Source of the DNA: Methanolobus mangrovi
GTDB lineage: Archaea > Halobacteriota > Methanosarcinia > Methanosarcinales > Methanosarcinaceae
Assembly: GCF_031312535.1 (NCBI RefSeq)
Contig: NZ_CP133594.1
Span: 186,001-250,000, forward strand
Length of the DNA stretch: 64,000 nt
Direction of reading: 5' to 3'
The position numbers and the translations under genes were made by a program. The notes beneath the pieces are model-generated. The model ran no database searches and had not been told where the DNA came from. It saw nothing but the letters and a program-made list of their open reading frames with translations. This document shows positions 36,531 to 46,037 of the stretch, piece after piece (positions within the stretch are counted from its first letter, which is position 1; the number at the start of each line of letters is the position of its first letter).

Positions 36531-37442
36531 TTATTCGAGTTGTGAATCCAGCGTGACCGATTCGTCAGGCCGTGCAAACCATGCAAGTGCTGCAAGTGCT
36601 CCTATGACACCATTGCCATCCAGCCAGATGTCAACATTGTTGTCTTTTGCACATTGCATTGCGTATTCTTTCGTGAGCTCGCCACTGCGGCATTGTTTGC
36701 TGTACTCGTTCATTTTCTTCGCATCAAAATCAGAGAGGACGACCATCCCTGTCTCATCGGAAACACTGTACTTCAGGAGTGCTGCCTTTATACTCTCAAG
36801 CAGTTCCTGTTTCGCGTTCTCGTCCACACATGCGAATTCCAGTACTGTGGATACGCAGTTCTGTGTCCTTGCTGATACCGGGAAAAGTTGTACAAGTGAG
36901 TGGGAAAGATAAACAGACTCGATACAGTCCAGTTCCTTTGCCATATTATGGGTAAGTGTCCAGGTGGCGCCTTCTTCCTTTGTGTCCGTGTCATCGATGC
37001 CGATGAGCACTCTCTCTCTTTTAGGGACCACGATTGTTCCCTTTGCAGCACGGCCACCGCCGGATTCGGTATAGTTGCAACACAGTACACCCTCTGCGAA
37101 TGCCCTGCATTTTGTAGCACCTACTCCGCCTCCCCCAAGTCCTGCATATGTAATATGGACCTCATCTCCTTCCACAACAACAGATTCGATTCCTGCCGCA
37201 GCAGTGGATGGCTTAAGCTCGAGGGCAGATGTGCCGGTTTTCACAAAGTATCTGATCATGTTCCCTATGGAACGTGTATTCAGAATGAGTGGCGAATGTG
37301 AATAATGGAACTTTGACCATGCGGCACCGCCATAGCAGTTCGTATGCTCAACGATCTCTGCATATTCGTTGTTCCTGTCGCATATTGCATATATGCCCCT
37401 GTATGGAGTTGTATAGGGGTCATTAAGTTCTATCTCTTTCAT
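36531..37442 (-). CDS. Methanogenesis marker protein 11
   Basis: 303 residues, recognised as methanogenesis marker 11. The middle holds GIDDTDTKEEGATWTLTHNMA, a motif shared with tRNA-modifying enzymes such as TiaS, preceded by a glycine-rich GLGGGGVGATKCRA stretch and several Cys. Function unknown. Its stop lies 7 bases before the start of the TPP enzyme. Confidence 0.8.
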   Translation of the reverse strand: MKEIELNDPYTTPYRGIYAICDRNNEYAEIVEHTNCYGGAAWSKFHYSHSPLILNTRSIGNMIRYFVKTGTSALELKPSTAAAGIESVVVEGDEVHITYAGLGGGGVGATKCRAFAEGVLCCNYTESGGGRAAKGTIVVPKRERVLIGIDDTDTKEEGATWTLTHNMAKELDCIESVYLSHSLVQLFPVSARTQNCVSTVLEFACVDENAKQELLESIKAALLKYSVSDETGMVVLSDFDAKKMNEYSKQCRSGELTKEYAMQCAKDNNVDIWLDGNGVIGALAALAWFARPDESVTLDSQLE

Positions 37443-37496
37443 TTGTGTGCTAATTGCCGGTTAATACCTTAAATGTTTTGTTAGGTATTGGGGATA

Positions 37497-38186
37497 TTAT
37501 CTCACAAATCCTTCATCTTTCAGACTAACATACCTGCCATCTCCAATGACAACATGGTCCAGCACATCGATACCCAGCAACTTGCCACCTTCCACAAGTT
37601 TTTCTGTTACTGCTATGTCCTCCCTGCTTGGCGTGGGGTCGCCCGACGGGTGGTTATGTGAAAGTATGACTGAGGCGCAAGATTCCATGAGTGCCGCCTT
37701 GAACACCTCTCTGGGATGTACGATATTAGCATTCAGGCTGCCTATGGAGATGAGCTCCTCCCTTATCACATGGTTCTTGGTATCAAGGAGCAATGCTACA
37801 AGTCTCTCGCGTTTGTGTTCCCGCATCTTGGGGTAGAGAAGTGAATATACGTCGGCAGGTGACTTTATCTTTCTTTTAGGCTCATCACTGAATCCTTCAA
37901 GCTTGCGGGCAAGTTCAAAAACTGCGGCTATTTGTGCAGCCTTGGCATTTCCGATTCCATGCATCTGGGTGAGTTTTGAAATGTTTGCCTGGCTGAGCTG
38001 TTTGATATTGTAGTCCGAGAATATTCGACTGCACATATTGATCACATTCTCTTTCTGTGACCCTGTCCTCAGGATAATGGCCAGTAGTTCTGCATTGGAA
38101 AGTGCTTCAGGTCCGTATTTGAGCAATCTTTCGCGTGGTCTCTCATCTACAGGCATGTCATGGATACTTATTTTGTATTCACTCAT
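37497..38186 (-). CDS. radC: RadC-family JAMM protein
   Basis: 229 residues: an N-terminal helix-hairpin-helix region (LTQMHGIGNAKAAQIAAVFEL) and a C-terminal JAMM/MPN domain with the metal motif H177-x-H179...S187-x2-D190 in HNHPSGDPTPSRED. Once called a DNA-repair protein; its real role is unclear. It is common in bacteria and patchy in archaea. It is separated by 55 bases from marker 11 and divergent from mobB-moaE. Confidence 0.9.
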   Translation of the reverse strand: MSEYKISIHDMPVDERPRERLLKYGPEALSNAELLAIILRTGSQKENVINMCSRIFSDYNIKQLSQANISKLTQMHGIGNAKAAQIAAVFELARKLEGFSDEPKRKIKSPADVYSLLYPKMREHKRERLVALLLDTKNHVIREELISIGSLNANIVHPREVFKAALMESCASVILSHNHPSGDPTPSREDIAVTEKLVEGGKLLGIDVLDHVVIGDGRYVSLKDEGFVR

Positions 38187-38332
38187 TGCAATGGCTACAA
38201 AACAGTAGGATATAAACTATTCGTAATTTATCTATTATAATTTTTAACAAATCTTAAAAATAATCAATATGAGTTATACTGCGTGCTATTCGCGTTGTAT
38301 ACTTATACGATGAATTCTCATAAACTCTTTCT

Positions 38333-39163
38333 ATGAAAGTCATTTGCGTTGCAGGCTACAAGAATTCCGGCAAAACCACATTGGTCACATGTCTTGTTGA
38401 GGCTCTTTCCAAAAGGGGTTCTGTCGGTACTGTAAAACAGATGTTGCATCATCGTTTCAATCCGGAGAATACCGATACTGGTAAACACTTTGATGCAGGG
38501 GCAGATGTAGTTGCCGCCATCACAGATATCGAGCTTGTGACAATAAAGCGAAATCCGACACTTCAGGATGCCCTGAATGCACTTGCTGACGGAGGGGCTG
38601 ACTTTGCCATTGTCGAGGGTGCAAAAAGCAGTGATCTTCCCAAGATATTTCTTGGAGAGGTCGAAGGCTCCGACGATGTGTCTAATATTCTTGTTCAGCT
38701 ACCCGTAAGGTCGGAATGGGATATTGGTGCATTGGTAGAACTCATTGTTAGCCAGCCGGAATGGGTGACTCTTGATTCCCTCATTAAGAAGGTCCGTTCG
38801 AATCCGGACATCCGTCTATCTGGTGGGATTGCAACATTCACGGGGATCGTCAGGCGTGTGAATGATACTCTGGAAACCACTGCCATTAATTTCGAAAAAT
38901 ACGAAGGTGTTGCTGACAGGGCAATTGAAAAAATATGTTATGAACTCAAGGAAAAGGACGACATAATAGACGTACTTATTCATCACAGGGCAGGTCTTAT
39001 CAGATCAGGCGAGGACATTGTCTATATTGTTGTTGCTGCTGCCCACAGGAAAGAACTTTTCGAAACACTTGTGGAGGCGCTTGAGCGCATCAAAGAGGAA
39101 GTTCCTATATGGAAGAAGGAATTCACTATTGAGGGTGATTTCTGGGTCCATGATAAAATGTAA
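38333..39163 (+). CDS. MobB-MoaE fusion for molybdopterin cofactor synthesis
   Basis: 276 residues with two domains. Residues 1 to about 145 are a MobB-type P-loop GTP-binding domain (GYKNSGKTT, 8-16), the adaptor for bis-MGD formation. From about 150 onward is MoaE, the molybdopterin synthase large subunit (GIATFTGIVRRVNDT ... NFEKYEGVADRAIEKICYELKEKDDIIDVLIHHRAGLIRSGEDIVYIVVAAAHRKELFETLVEALERIKEEVPIWKKE). MobB and MoaE act at distant steps, so the fusion suggests a shared assembly. The product is needed by formylmethanofuran dehydrogenase, encoded at 61316-64000. Confidence 0.92.
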   Translation: MKVICVAGYKNSGKTTLVTCLVEALSKRGSVGTVKQMLHHRFNPENTDTGKHFDAGADVVAAITDIELVTIKRNPTLQDALNALADGGADFAIVEGAKSSDLPKIFLGEVEGSDDVSNILVQLPVRSEWDIGALVELIVSQPEWVTLDSLIKKVRSNPDIRLSGGIATFTGIVRRVNDTLETTAINFEKYEGVADRAIEKICYELKEKDDIIDVLIHHRAGLIRSGEDIVYIVVAAAHRKELFETLVEALERIKEEVPIWKKEFTIEGDFWVHDKM

Positions 39164-39194
39164 AGAAGGGATCCAAGAATAAAATGATGGGTTT

Positions 39195-39605
39195 TTACCT
39201 GTTCTTCAGTCCCATCTGCTCATCAATTTCTTCTGCTATCTCTTCCAGTTCCTGGAATATACGTTCTGAGTCTTTTCTCATTTCCTGGACTGCAGCCTTG
39301 AGGCTACCTCCACGAATGTAGAGTGCTCTTTTTTGCCTGTATATCAGACCAGAACTAATAAGATTTCTGATGTGGTGGTTGACCCTTGACAGGTTCACAT
39401 CCAGGTTTTCTGCAATAGTATCTGAAGATATCTTTCCTTCTCTTTCGGAAAGTTGTTGCAGCAGGTCATGAACTACCTGTGTGGCAATGTTCTCAGTATC
39501 TCTTCCTGAGGATAATCCGAAACTGTTACAAAACCAGCGGATATCTTCTTCAAGTTTTTTTTCCCGGGGTTTTTCCAGATTTATCAGGATTATCTGTTGT
39601 GGCAT
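39195..39605 (-). CDS. HTH transcriptional regulator next to hsp20/clpB
   Basis: 136 residues with a winged helix-turn-helix (ISSDTIAENLDVNLSRVNHHIRNLISSGLIYRQKRALYIRGG) and a helical C-terminus likely for dimerisation. It is divergent from hsp20 across a gap holding a perfect palindrome, and its own promoter (minus-strand TTTATATAGG at about 39629-39638) is beside it. I infer a heat-shock or unfolded-protein repressor that also controls itself. It is of the archaeal ArsR-like or MarR-like class. Confidence 0.7.
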   Translation of the reverse strand: MPQQIILINLEKPREKKLEEDIRWFCNSFGLSSGRDTENIATQVVHDLLQQLSEREGKISSDTIAENLDVNLSRVNHHIRNLISSGLIYRQKRALYIRGGSLKAAVQEMRKDSERIFQELEEIAEEIDEQMGLKNR

Positions 39606-39648
39606 AAGATTACTCTATTTAACTATCCCTATATAAACCTTATTCTCA

Positions 39649-39673
39649 TTTTATCGATATGATTTCGATAAAA
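39649..39673. promoter_or_regulatory. Perfect 9-7-9 palindrome between the HTH regulator and hsp20
   Basis: TTTTATCGA (39649-39657) and TCGATAAAA (39665-39673) are exact inverted copies 7 bases apart. It lies just upstream of the regulator's minus-strand TATA box and about 30 bases upstream of a TTTAAATA box (39703-39710) that could serve hsp20, as an operator shared by both genes would. Confidence 0.7.
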
Positions 39674-39849
39674 CTGACAAAACATGCATCTTTTACAAAA
39701 CATTTAAATAGGAGTTTTACGATATAATTGCTCAGCTGACTGGAACGATTCTGCCAGAATAAAGACAATAGAAATTAACAGAAAAACAAAGCTGAATAGC
39801 CGGAAGAACAAAGATATCTTAATATCCATAAAACAAAAGGTGAGATAGT

Positions 39850-40311
39850 ATGAAATTTGGTTTAACAAAAGTGACACCAGCAAGGAGTGGATTATGGAGT
39901 CCAATGGAAGAGATAGTACAGATGCAAGACATGTTGAACAACATGTTCAAAGAAAGGAATTTCGGAGACAGATGGGCAGAAACCGGAATACTTGCACCAC
40001 TTGTGGATGTTAAGGATGAAGGTTCAGAGATCACTGTTACAACCGATCTACCGGGAATTAAGAAAGATGGTATCGATCTTGATGTCAGCGACAATATGTT
40101 GACAATATCCGCAAATTGCAGCACTAACAATGAAGAAAAAGATAAAAGCTATTTGCGCAGGGAAAGGACCTACAGTTCATTCTCAAGGGCCATTACTCTT
40201 CCGGAAGCTGTAACTACCGAAGGTGCAAAGGCAAAACTTGAGGATGGTGTGCTTACGGTAACCCTTCCGAAGTTGCAGATCGAAGAAAGGAAAAAGATAC
40301 TCATCGAGTAA
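39850..40311 (+). CDS. hsp20: Hsp20 / alpha-crystallin small heat-shock protein
   Basis: 153 residues with the alpha-crystallin domain (LAPLVDVKDEGSEITVTTDLPGIKKDGIDLDVSDNMLTISANC), the GVLTVTLPK motif, and a C-terminal IEE-x-K tail. ATP-independent holdase that keeps aggregates soluble. AGGTGAG is 4 bases upstream of the ATG. clpB follows after 190 bases; Hsp20 and ClpB commonly act together in disaggregation. Confidence 0.92.
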   Translation: MKFGLTKVTPARSGLWSPMEEIVQMQDMLNNMFKERNFGDRWAETGILAPLVDVKDEGSEITVTTDLPGIKKDGIDLDVSDNMLTISANCSTNNEEKDKSYLRRERTYSSFSRAITLPEAVTTEGAKAKLEDGVLTVTLPKLQIEERKKILIE

Positions 40312-40335
40312 GTTCAGCTTGTATGGGTAAGCTTT

Positions 40336-40378
40336 GCCTGCAAGTAAATGAAATGTTAAAAAGATAATTCTTGCAGGC
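40336..40378 (+). promoter_or_regulatory. Long-loop hairpin between hsp20 and clpB
   Basis: GCCTGCAAG (40336-40344) and CTTGCAGGC (40370-40378) are a perfect 9-bp inverted repeat with a 25-base AT-rich loop, followed by ATTATTTTG. Could be the hsp20 terminator, an attenuator, or a binding site for clpB control. Confidence 0.5.
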
Positions 40379-40501
40379 ATTATTTTGTGCGTAAATCCGG
40401 GTATTTCCTGTCCTTAAAAAACGTATCAAAAGTAATTTAAACAAACATTCTAAATTAAAATGATGGGATAATGGGGACATCAATCCCGGGGAGTTTATAA
40501 A

Positions 40502-43159
40502 ATGGATCTTAACCGTTTCACGCAGAAGGCTCAGGAAGCTATTCAGGATTCAAGTACGATTGCTGCAAGGTACAGAAATCAGCAGATAGATTGTGAACAC
40601 ATGTTCCTTGCATTGCTGGAGCAGAGTGGTGGACTTGTAACTACATTATTGCATAATATGGAAGTTCCGGTGGACCGTCTGAAGCAGAAGGTTGAAGCTC
40701 AGCTTGCAAACCTTCCGCAAGTCTCAGGCCCGGGTGGCGAGCAGGTCTACATGACTCAGACCATGAGGCGTATTCTGGATGCTGCAGTGCAGGAAGCCGG
40801 AAAGATGAAAGATGAGTATGTGAGCGTTGAGCATCTCCTGCTTGCAATGGTTGGAGAAAAGGACAGCCCGTGCGGTAAGATCCTTGCAAGTGAGGGTGTT
40901 ACGCGTGATCGTCTACTCGATGTTATCAAACAGATAAGGGGGAATAGGAGAATTACTTCAGAGAATCCGGAAGACACAATGGAGCCACTTAAGAAGTACG
41001 GAATAGATTTCACAGAACTTGCAGCCCAGGGAAAACTGGACCCGGTCATTGGCAGGGATCAGGAAATAAGGCATTCCATTGAGATCCTTTCCCGTAGAAG
41101 GAAGAACAATCCTGTGCTCATCGGTGAGGCCGGTGTCGGTAAGACTGCAATTGTCGAGGGACTTGCACAGCGTATTGCAAAAAGGGATGTACCCGATGCC
41201 ATGAAGGATAAGCGTATCATTGCCCTTGATATGGGTTCACTTATTGCAGGTGCAAAGTTCAGGGGTGAATTTGAGGAAAGGCTGAAAGCGGTACTCAAGG
41301 AAGTTGCTGATTCAGAAGGCCAGATAATTCTCTTTATAGATGAGATACACACCATTGTAGGTGCAGGTGCCACAGAAGGTGCCATGGATGCAGGAAACCT
41401 CCTGAAACCGATGCTTGCACGTGGCGAGCTTCACTGTATAGGTGCTACCACAGTTGACGAATATCGCAAGTATATCGAAAAGGATGCTGCACTTGAACGC
41501 AGGTTCCTGCCGGTCTTCGTAGAAGAGCCTACGGTGGAAGATACTATTTCCATACTGCGTGGTCTGAAGGAGAAGTATGAAGTCCATCATGGTGTACGTC
41601 TGAAGGATTCAGGGCTTGTTGCAGCTGCTGTAATGAGTAGTCGCTACATTGCCGACAGGTTCCTTCCGGACAAGGCTATCGACCTTGTGGATGAGGCGGC
41701 TGCAAAGAAGAGAACTGCAATTGACAGCAAGCCGGCAGAACTCGATGAGGCCGACCGCAAGATAATGCAGCTTGAGATTGAGCGCGAAGCACTCAAAAAG
41801 GAAAAGGATGCAGCTTCAAAGGACCGCCTGGATGCCCTTGAAAAGGAACTTGCAGACATCAGGGCAGAATCAGATGCTATGAGGGCCAGATGGGATCATG
41901 AGAAGGAAGCTATCTCAAAGCTTGGTGCCCTGAAACAACAGATGGAAGATACAAAGGTCCAGCTTGAACTTGCTGAGAATGACAATAACCTTGAACTTGC
42001 TTCCAGGTTGAAGTACGGAACTCTCATTCCATTGCAACATGAGTATGCTGAAGAGGAAAAGCAACTTCAGGAGATGCAGGGCGACATGCTCCTCAGTGAG
42101 GAGGTCGGCGAAGAGGATATTGCCGAGGTTGTCAGCCAGTGGACTCACATACCAGTTACAAGGCTCATGGAAGGCCAGCGTGAAAAACTTGTTCATTTCG
42201 AGGACAACCTTCACAACCGTATAATTGGCCAGCATGAGGCTGTAAAGGCAGTGGCTGATGCTGTCATACGCAACTATGCGGGTATCAAGGACCCGAAGCG
42301 TCCAATTGGAAGTTTCATATTCCTTGGTCCGACCGGTGTTGGTAAGACTGAGCTTGTAAAGGCACTTGCAGCTGAATTGTTCGATAATGAAAACAACATG
42401 GTGCGCATTGACATGTCAGAATACATGGAAAAGCACACCGTTGCAAGGATGATAGGTGCACCTCCTGGCTATATCGGACATGAGGAAGGCGGCCAGCTTA
42501 CAGAGGCGGTACGCAGGAGACCATATTCCGTTGTGCTCTTCGATGAGATCGAAAAAGCTCATCCGGATGTATTCAATGTAATGCTGCAAATTCTTGATGA
42601 CGGCCGGCTCACTGATTCAAAGGGGCGGACTGTGGACTTCAAGAACACTCTGATCATTATGACCTCAAACATCTTCGGCGGTGACCTCACTGAACTGCTG
42701 AAGTCAGGTGATGAGCTGTCCCGTCCGGAACAGGGACTTCCTGATAGCGGTAAGGGTGGCAAGATTCTGGATTATGCGACCTTGCAGATGCGTGCAATGA
42801 GTGAGCTTGGCAAGTATTTCAGGCCCGAGTTCCTTAATCGTGTTGATGAGATCGCCATTTTCCATGCATTGAAGCCGGAAGAATTGGTGAAGATCGTTGA
42901 TATCAAGGTTGCAGACCTTGTCGAAAGGCTCAGGGATAAGCGTATCAGTCTTGAAATGACTGGTGCTGCAAAGGCCTACCTATCAAAGGCAGGATACAGC
43001 GAGACCTTCGGAGCCAGACCACTAAAGAGGGTCATTCAGAATGAGGTTGAGACCCGGATAGCCAAGTTGATAGTTGCAGGTGAAGTGCCCGAAGGTTCCA
43101 CAGTGCATGTGGATAGCAATGGCGCAGAACTGCTCGTTGATGTAAGGTCAACAGAATAA
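40502..43159 (+). CDS. clpB: ClpB disaggregase
   Basis: Hsp100 chaperone of 885 residues. N domain 1-150 ([36 protein letters not shown]), AAA+ domain 1 with Walker A GEAGVGKT (208-215) and [10 protein letters not shown], a coiled-coil M domain (about 405-530, rich in EK) that defines ClpB over ClpA/C, AAA+ domain 2 with GPTGVGKT (609-616) and the [25 protein letters not shown] sensor. With Hsp20 it forms a heat-shock unit. ClpB is sparse in archaea, so acquisition from bacteria is likely. Confidence 0.95.
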   Translation: MDLNRFTQKAQEAIQDSSTIAARYRNQQIDCEHMFLALLEQSGGLVTTLLHNMEVPVDRLKQKVEAQLANLPQVSGPGGEQVYMTQTMRRILDAAVQEAGKMKDEYVSVEHLLLAMVGEKDSPCGKILASEGVTRDRLLDVIKQIRGNRRITSENPEDTMEPLKKYGIDFTELAAQGKLDPVIGRDQEIRHSIEILSRRRKNNPVLIGEAGVGKTAIVEGLAQRIAKRDVPDAMKDKRIIALDMGSLIAGAKFRGEFEERLKAVLKEVADSEGQIILFIDEIHTIVGAGATEGAMDAGNLLKPMLARGELHCIGATTVDEYRKYIEKDAALERRFLPVFVEEPTVEDTISILRGLKEKYEVHHGVRLKDSGLVAAAVMSSRYIADRFLPDKAIDLVDEAAAKKRTAIDSKPAELDEADRKIMQLEIEREALKKEKDAASKDRLDALEKELADIRAESDAMRARWDHEKEAISKLGALKQQMEDTKVQLELAENDNNLELASRLKYGTLIPLQHEYAEEEKQLQEMQGDMLLSEEVGEEDIAEVVSQWTHIPVTRLMEGQREKLVHFEDNLHNRIIGQHEAVKAVADAVIRNYAGIKDPKRPIGSFIFLGPTGVGKTELVKALAAELFDNENNMVRIDMSEYMEKHTVARMIGAPPGYIGHEEGGQLTEAVRRRPYSVVLFDEIEKAHPDVFNVMLQILDDGRLTDSKGRTVDFKNTLIIMTSNIFGGDLTELLKSGDELSRPEQGLPDSGKGGKILDYATLQMRAMSELGKYFRPEFLNRVDEIAIFHALKPEELVKIVDIKVADLVERLRDKRISLEMTGAAKAYLSKAGYSETFGARPLKRVIQNEVETRIAKLIVAGEVPEGSTVHVDSNGAELLVDVRSTE

Positions 43160-43194
43160 GCAAAAAATCAAAAAAAAGTGCGAATTCGAAAGTG

Positions 43195-43235
43195 TGGATG
43201 CGGTTGCCGTATGAGCAACCGGTCCATTTATTGTT
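43195..43235 (+). terminator. Terminator after clpB
   Basis: CGGTTGC (43201-43207) and GCAACCG (43215-43221) form a 7-bp stem with a 7-base loop, extended by GGA/TCC across small bulges, then a T-rich tract with TTATTGTTTT. It lies between convergent genes. Confidence 0.6.
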
Positions 43236-43250
43236 TTCCAATTTACTTAA

Positions 43251-44906
43251 TTAAAACCCAAGTGCCATCCTTATGAGCACTATAAGTCCGACGAAAAGGT
43301 CAAGGACTATCAATCCGCCAATGACCATACCTCCGAGTTTCAGGTATTTTGTGTCAAAGTCCAGTATTGAAAGGGCATTTTTCACCGAGTCCATTGTATC
43401 GTTGGCTTTCTCGACAGTTCCTTTTGCTTCCACAAGGGTCGCATTGACATTATCGAGCAAAAGGTCGATACGTGGCTGCTCCTCAGTCCTTACATTTTCC
43501 AGAACACCATGCAGTTCATCCAGTGTCTTTGGAATTATTCCCGGTTCTTCGACCCACCTGTTAGACAGGAACTCGTATTTTCTCTCCATTTTCAGGGACT
43601 GCCTGAAATAGAATGCCTTCTGGGCCTTCATCAAGTCATAGTTTCGCTGGTAACCATCGAACTTGGTACTGAGGGATGCCGATATCTTTGCACCGTACGG
43701 CTGCATCATGGACATCGGATTACTGGGTGATCTCTTGATGGATGTTGCGATCCTGGCCATATTTGCAGCAGATATGTTTGCAGTCTCTTTCTTTGCAGCT
43801 GCTGCACTTACTGAGCTGCTTGCTGCTTCTATATTGCTTGTGGATGCTGTCCGCATCACAGGTTGGGAACTTGAAATGTTTCTTACAGTCCTGTTAATGA
43901 TGCCTGTATCAATATTTTTAACAGTATCTCTAATGTTTATGTTCTCTTCGATCTTTTCAGATTCTCTGACAACATCGGTCACTCCAGTGTTAACTCCGAT
44001 GTCATCTTTTATTGACTCTGCTATGTTTATATTATCGAGTATGTTTGTTGCACTTATTACGTCATCAAGTACATTGCTGGCATAGATGCTTGCTTTTGGT
44101 ACATTGATGGCTCCTGCTGTAATCTCAAACTTGTTTTCAGGGTGTATCTTGATGATATCTCTCAGTTGTGCTGTAACTGTATCCTTTCTCGAGATAAGCC
44201 CTTCATAGTAGAGTTTATCTGTCTGGATCATCTCTAACTGGTCCCTTATCGAAGGGCTGAGTTCTGCAATTGAAACAGGTACTTTCTTTTTGGTGACAAA
44301 GAGCTTCTTTACTTCCTTGAGGACCTCTTCGCTGACGTCCAGATTATCGTCGAGTGATGCTAGTATGTCCTCGATCATTGGTTGCTCGATCGTGTTCAAT
44401 CGTTCAAGTACTTCTTTAGCGTTGTAAATGCCTGTTGTGACAACACCTGGTTCCTGATAGAATATATCATGTATCTCCTGATTTACAGCTGCCAGCTTTG
44501 CCATGAGCTGGAACTTCTCTATCACATCGGTGAAGTCTGAAAGTATGTCCCAGAAATTAAAATCAAAATTGCCGGTGTCATTAACACCTTTTTCTTTAAG
44601 TTTATTCTCAAGCCGTGTCTTTTCCTGCCTGAGGGAGTCAAGCCTTGCTTTCTCCTCGTCCCAGAGGTCTGCCTCACTTCTTGGTGTCAGTCTCTGGATA
44701 GTGAGGAGTTCCTCAACTTCTTTTAATGTAGAATTCAACTGCTCGCCCACAGCTTGTATTGTTGAGCCTATCACTGCAATTGCCATACCAGCTTCTTCGG
44801 CAGCATCGCCTGCATCTTCAGCTGCATTTCCTGCCTGGTAGATAGCTTTACCAACTGTGTATAATCCACCTGTAGCAACGCCTGCTACGACATCAAACCA
44901 TCCCAT
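43251..44906 (-). CDS. Unrecognised 551-residue coiled-coil protein with C-terminal membrane anchor
   Basis: No family recognised. N-terminus MGWFDVVAGVATGGLYTVGKAIYQAGNAAEDAGDAAEEAG is rich in Gly/Ala, like a glycine-zipper or amphipathic membrane-inserting helix. Residues 55-125 and about 155-255 are charged, coiled-coil-like; 275-400 is a Ser/Asn/Ile-rich linker (NILDNINIAESIKDDI); 405-520 is helical; 525-551 (GGMVIGGLIVLDLFVGLIVLIRMALGF) is a membrane span. There is no signal peptide. ATG has GGGAG upstream. It is convergent with clpB and transcribed in the same direction as the TrmB gene upstream of it. Confidence 0.7.
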   Translation of the reverse strand: MGWFDVVAGVATGGLYTVGKAIYQAGNAAEDAGDAAEEAGMAIAVIGSTIQAVGEQLNSTLKEVEELLTIQRLTPRSEADLWDEEKARLDSLRQEKTRLENKLKEKGVNDTGNFDFNFWDILSDFTDVIEKFQLMAKLAAVNQEIHDIFYQEPGVVTTGIYNAKEVLERLNTIEQPMIEDILASLDDNLDVSEEVLKEVKKLFVTKKKVPVSIAELSPSIRDQLEMIQTDKLYYEGLISRKDTVTAQLRDIIKIHPENKFEITAGAINVPKASIYASNVLDDVISATNILDNINIAESIKDDIGVNTGVTDVVRESEKIEENINIRDTVKNIDTGIINRTVRNISSSQPVMRTASTSNIEAASSSVSAAAAKKETANISAANMARIATSIKRSPSNPMSMMQPYGAKISASLSTKFDGYQRNYDLMKAQKAFYFRQSLKMERKYEFLSNRWVEEPGIIPKTLDELHGVLENVRTEEQPRIDLLLDNVNATLVEAKGTVEKANDTMDSVKNALSILDFDTKYLKLGGMVIGGLIVLDLFVGLIVLIRMALGF

Positions 44907-45132
44907 ATTTTTTTCTCCCGTTCTCTTTTATCTTATTATCCGGAAGAGGCAGGGCCCCGTTTACACTTTTGACTACGGGGAGAATTGCACATCCGCAAAT
45001 GTCCTGATTCCCATTCCGGATTCTTTAAAAGACTTCATGAATTTTATGAATGGCTTATAATATATATGTTGCCTATATTTTCTATATGATTTATAGGCTC
45101 ATATACATCTACTCATATTTTTAAAACAGTTT
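44907..45132. other. Gap between the coiled-coil gene and the TrmB gene
   Basis: 226 bases. CCCCGT (44955-44960) and ACGGGG (44975-44980) are a 6-bp inverted repeat with a 14-base loop that may mark the TrmB 3' end or the promoter region of the downstream minus-strand gene. No gene seen. Confidence 0.4.
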
Positions 45133-45984
45133 TCAGGAGCTCATGTCAATTCTTTGCCCTTTGGCCCAGAGCTCCTCGAATTTATCTTTCAGTTTCCCTG
45201 CATATTCCTTGTCATATACTTTCAATTCCCCAAAGACCTTTTTTGGAGAAAGGGGATCAGGAATAGGTATGTGTGTAATGTATTCATCGATCAGTATGAA
45301 GTCATATTCACAATCAAGGATCTTTACATCGATGTTTTTCTTAATAATGCTTCTAAGGGAAAGGTCGTCTACTTGTTCGATCTTATCTTTAAGTGCAGTC
45401 AGGAAAAGCTCCTCAGGTATAATGGTCCTGATCTTTATTCCCTTCTCTGCCGCTTTAATGAATTCATCAATAACCGTAGGGATAAAAGTCTTTGGATCGA
45501 TGCATTTTTCTTTTTCCAATATCTTTTTCAATTTGGCAGGTTTGACATGCAGGATCTCTTTTTCAGTTTCTTCCAGCATATTTTTGATATTCTTTATAAT
45601 GTCCTCTTCACCTATCAAAGTAGACCAAAACTGTAATTCTGTATGTTCGGGCTGGGAAATGTCTGAAAATCTGGTTTCCAGCTCTGCAACTTTCAATTTG
45701 AAATCATCCAGCTCATTTTTCGTATCTTCCTCTTTTTTATTGTAGAGGTTATTCAGGGCTATCTTTGGTTTAACTGCCTTGTATTTCCTGGGTCTTGATC
45801 TCTGGAATTCAACAAGCCCCATGTTATTAAGATTGGAAAGTACTTCGTATATCTTTCCAACAGGTATGTCTGATCTGCGTGACAGATCCTGGGCACCTGT
45901 AATTCCTTCTTTTAATAAGGTTGCATACGCAGAAGCTTCGTATTTTGTAAGTCCCAGATCTCTTAATGCTCTTTCATTGTCCAT
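45133..45984 (-). CDS. TrmB-family transcriptional regulator (first copy)
   Basis: 283 residues: N-terminal TrmB winged helix (LRDLGLTKYEASAYATLLKEGITGAQDLSRRSDIPVGKIYEVLSNLNNMGLVEFQRSRPRKYKAVKP, residues 5-73), a coiled-coil linker, and a phospholipase-D-like ligand domain (about 110-280). Related proteins sense sugars or other small molecules. On the minus strand its promoter (CCTTTATAG) contains the 12-base motif TTAAAACAACTA in reverse, which also occurs by the RND exporter start. It may therefore regulate both. Spacing to the exporter is about 930 bases. Confidence 0.85.
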   Translation of the reverse strand: MDNERALRDLGLTKYEASAYATLLKEGITGAQDLSRRSDIPVGKIYEVLSNLNNMGLVEFQRSRPRKYKAVKPKIALNNLYNKKEEDTKNELDDFKLKVAELETRFSDISQPEHTELQFWSTLIGEEDIIKNIKNMLEETEKEILHVKPAKLKKILEKEKCIDPKTFIPTVIDEFIKAAEKGIKIRTIIPEELFLTALKDKIEQVDDLSLRSIIKKNIDVKILDCEYDFILIDEYITHIPIPDPLSPKKVFGELKVYDKEYAGKLKDKFEELWAKGQRIDMSS

Positions 45985-46037
45985 ATTTTCACTGTTTGGT
46001 TGTTTTTTTACGGGTGAAATGTTTATCAGGTTCTAAG

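Noticed and set aside
37497-38186. RadC as part of a defence or mobile cluster
   Set aside because: It is flanked by methanogenesis marker 11 and cofactor genes with no other defence or mobility gene nearby.
45143-45745. Long plus-strand frame opposite the first TrmB gene
   Set aside because: The minus-strand TrmB protein has clear winged-helix homology; the opposite product is Ser/Phe-rich noise.
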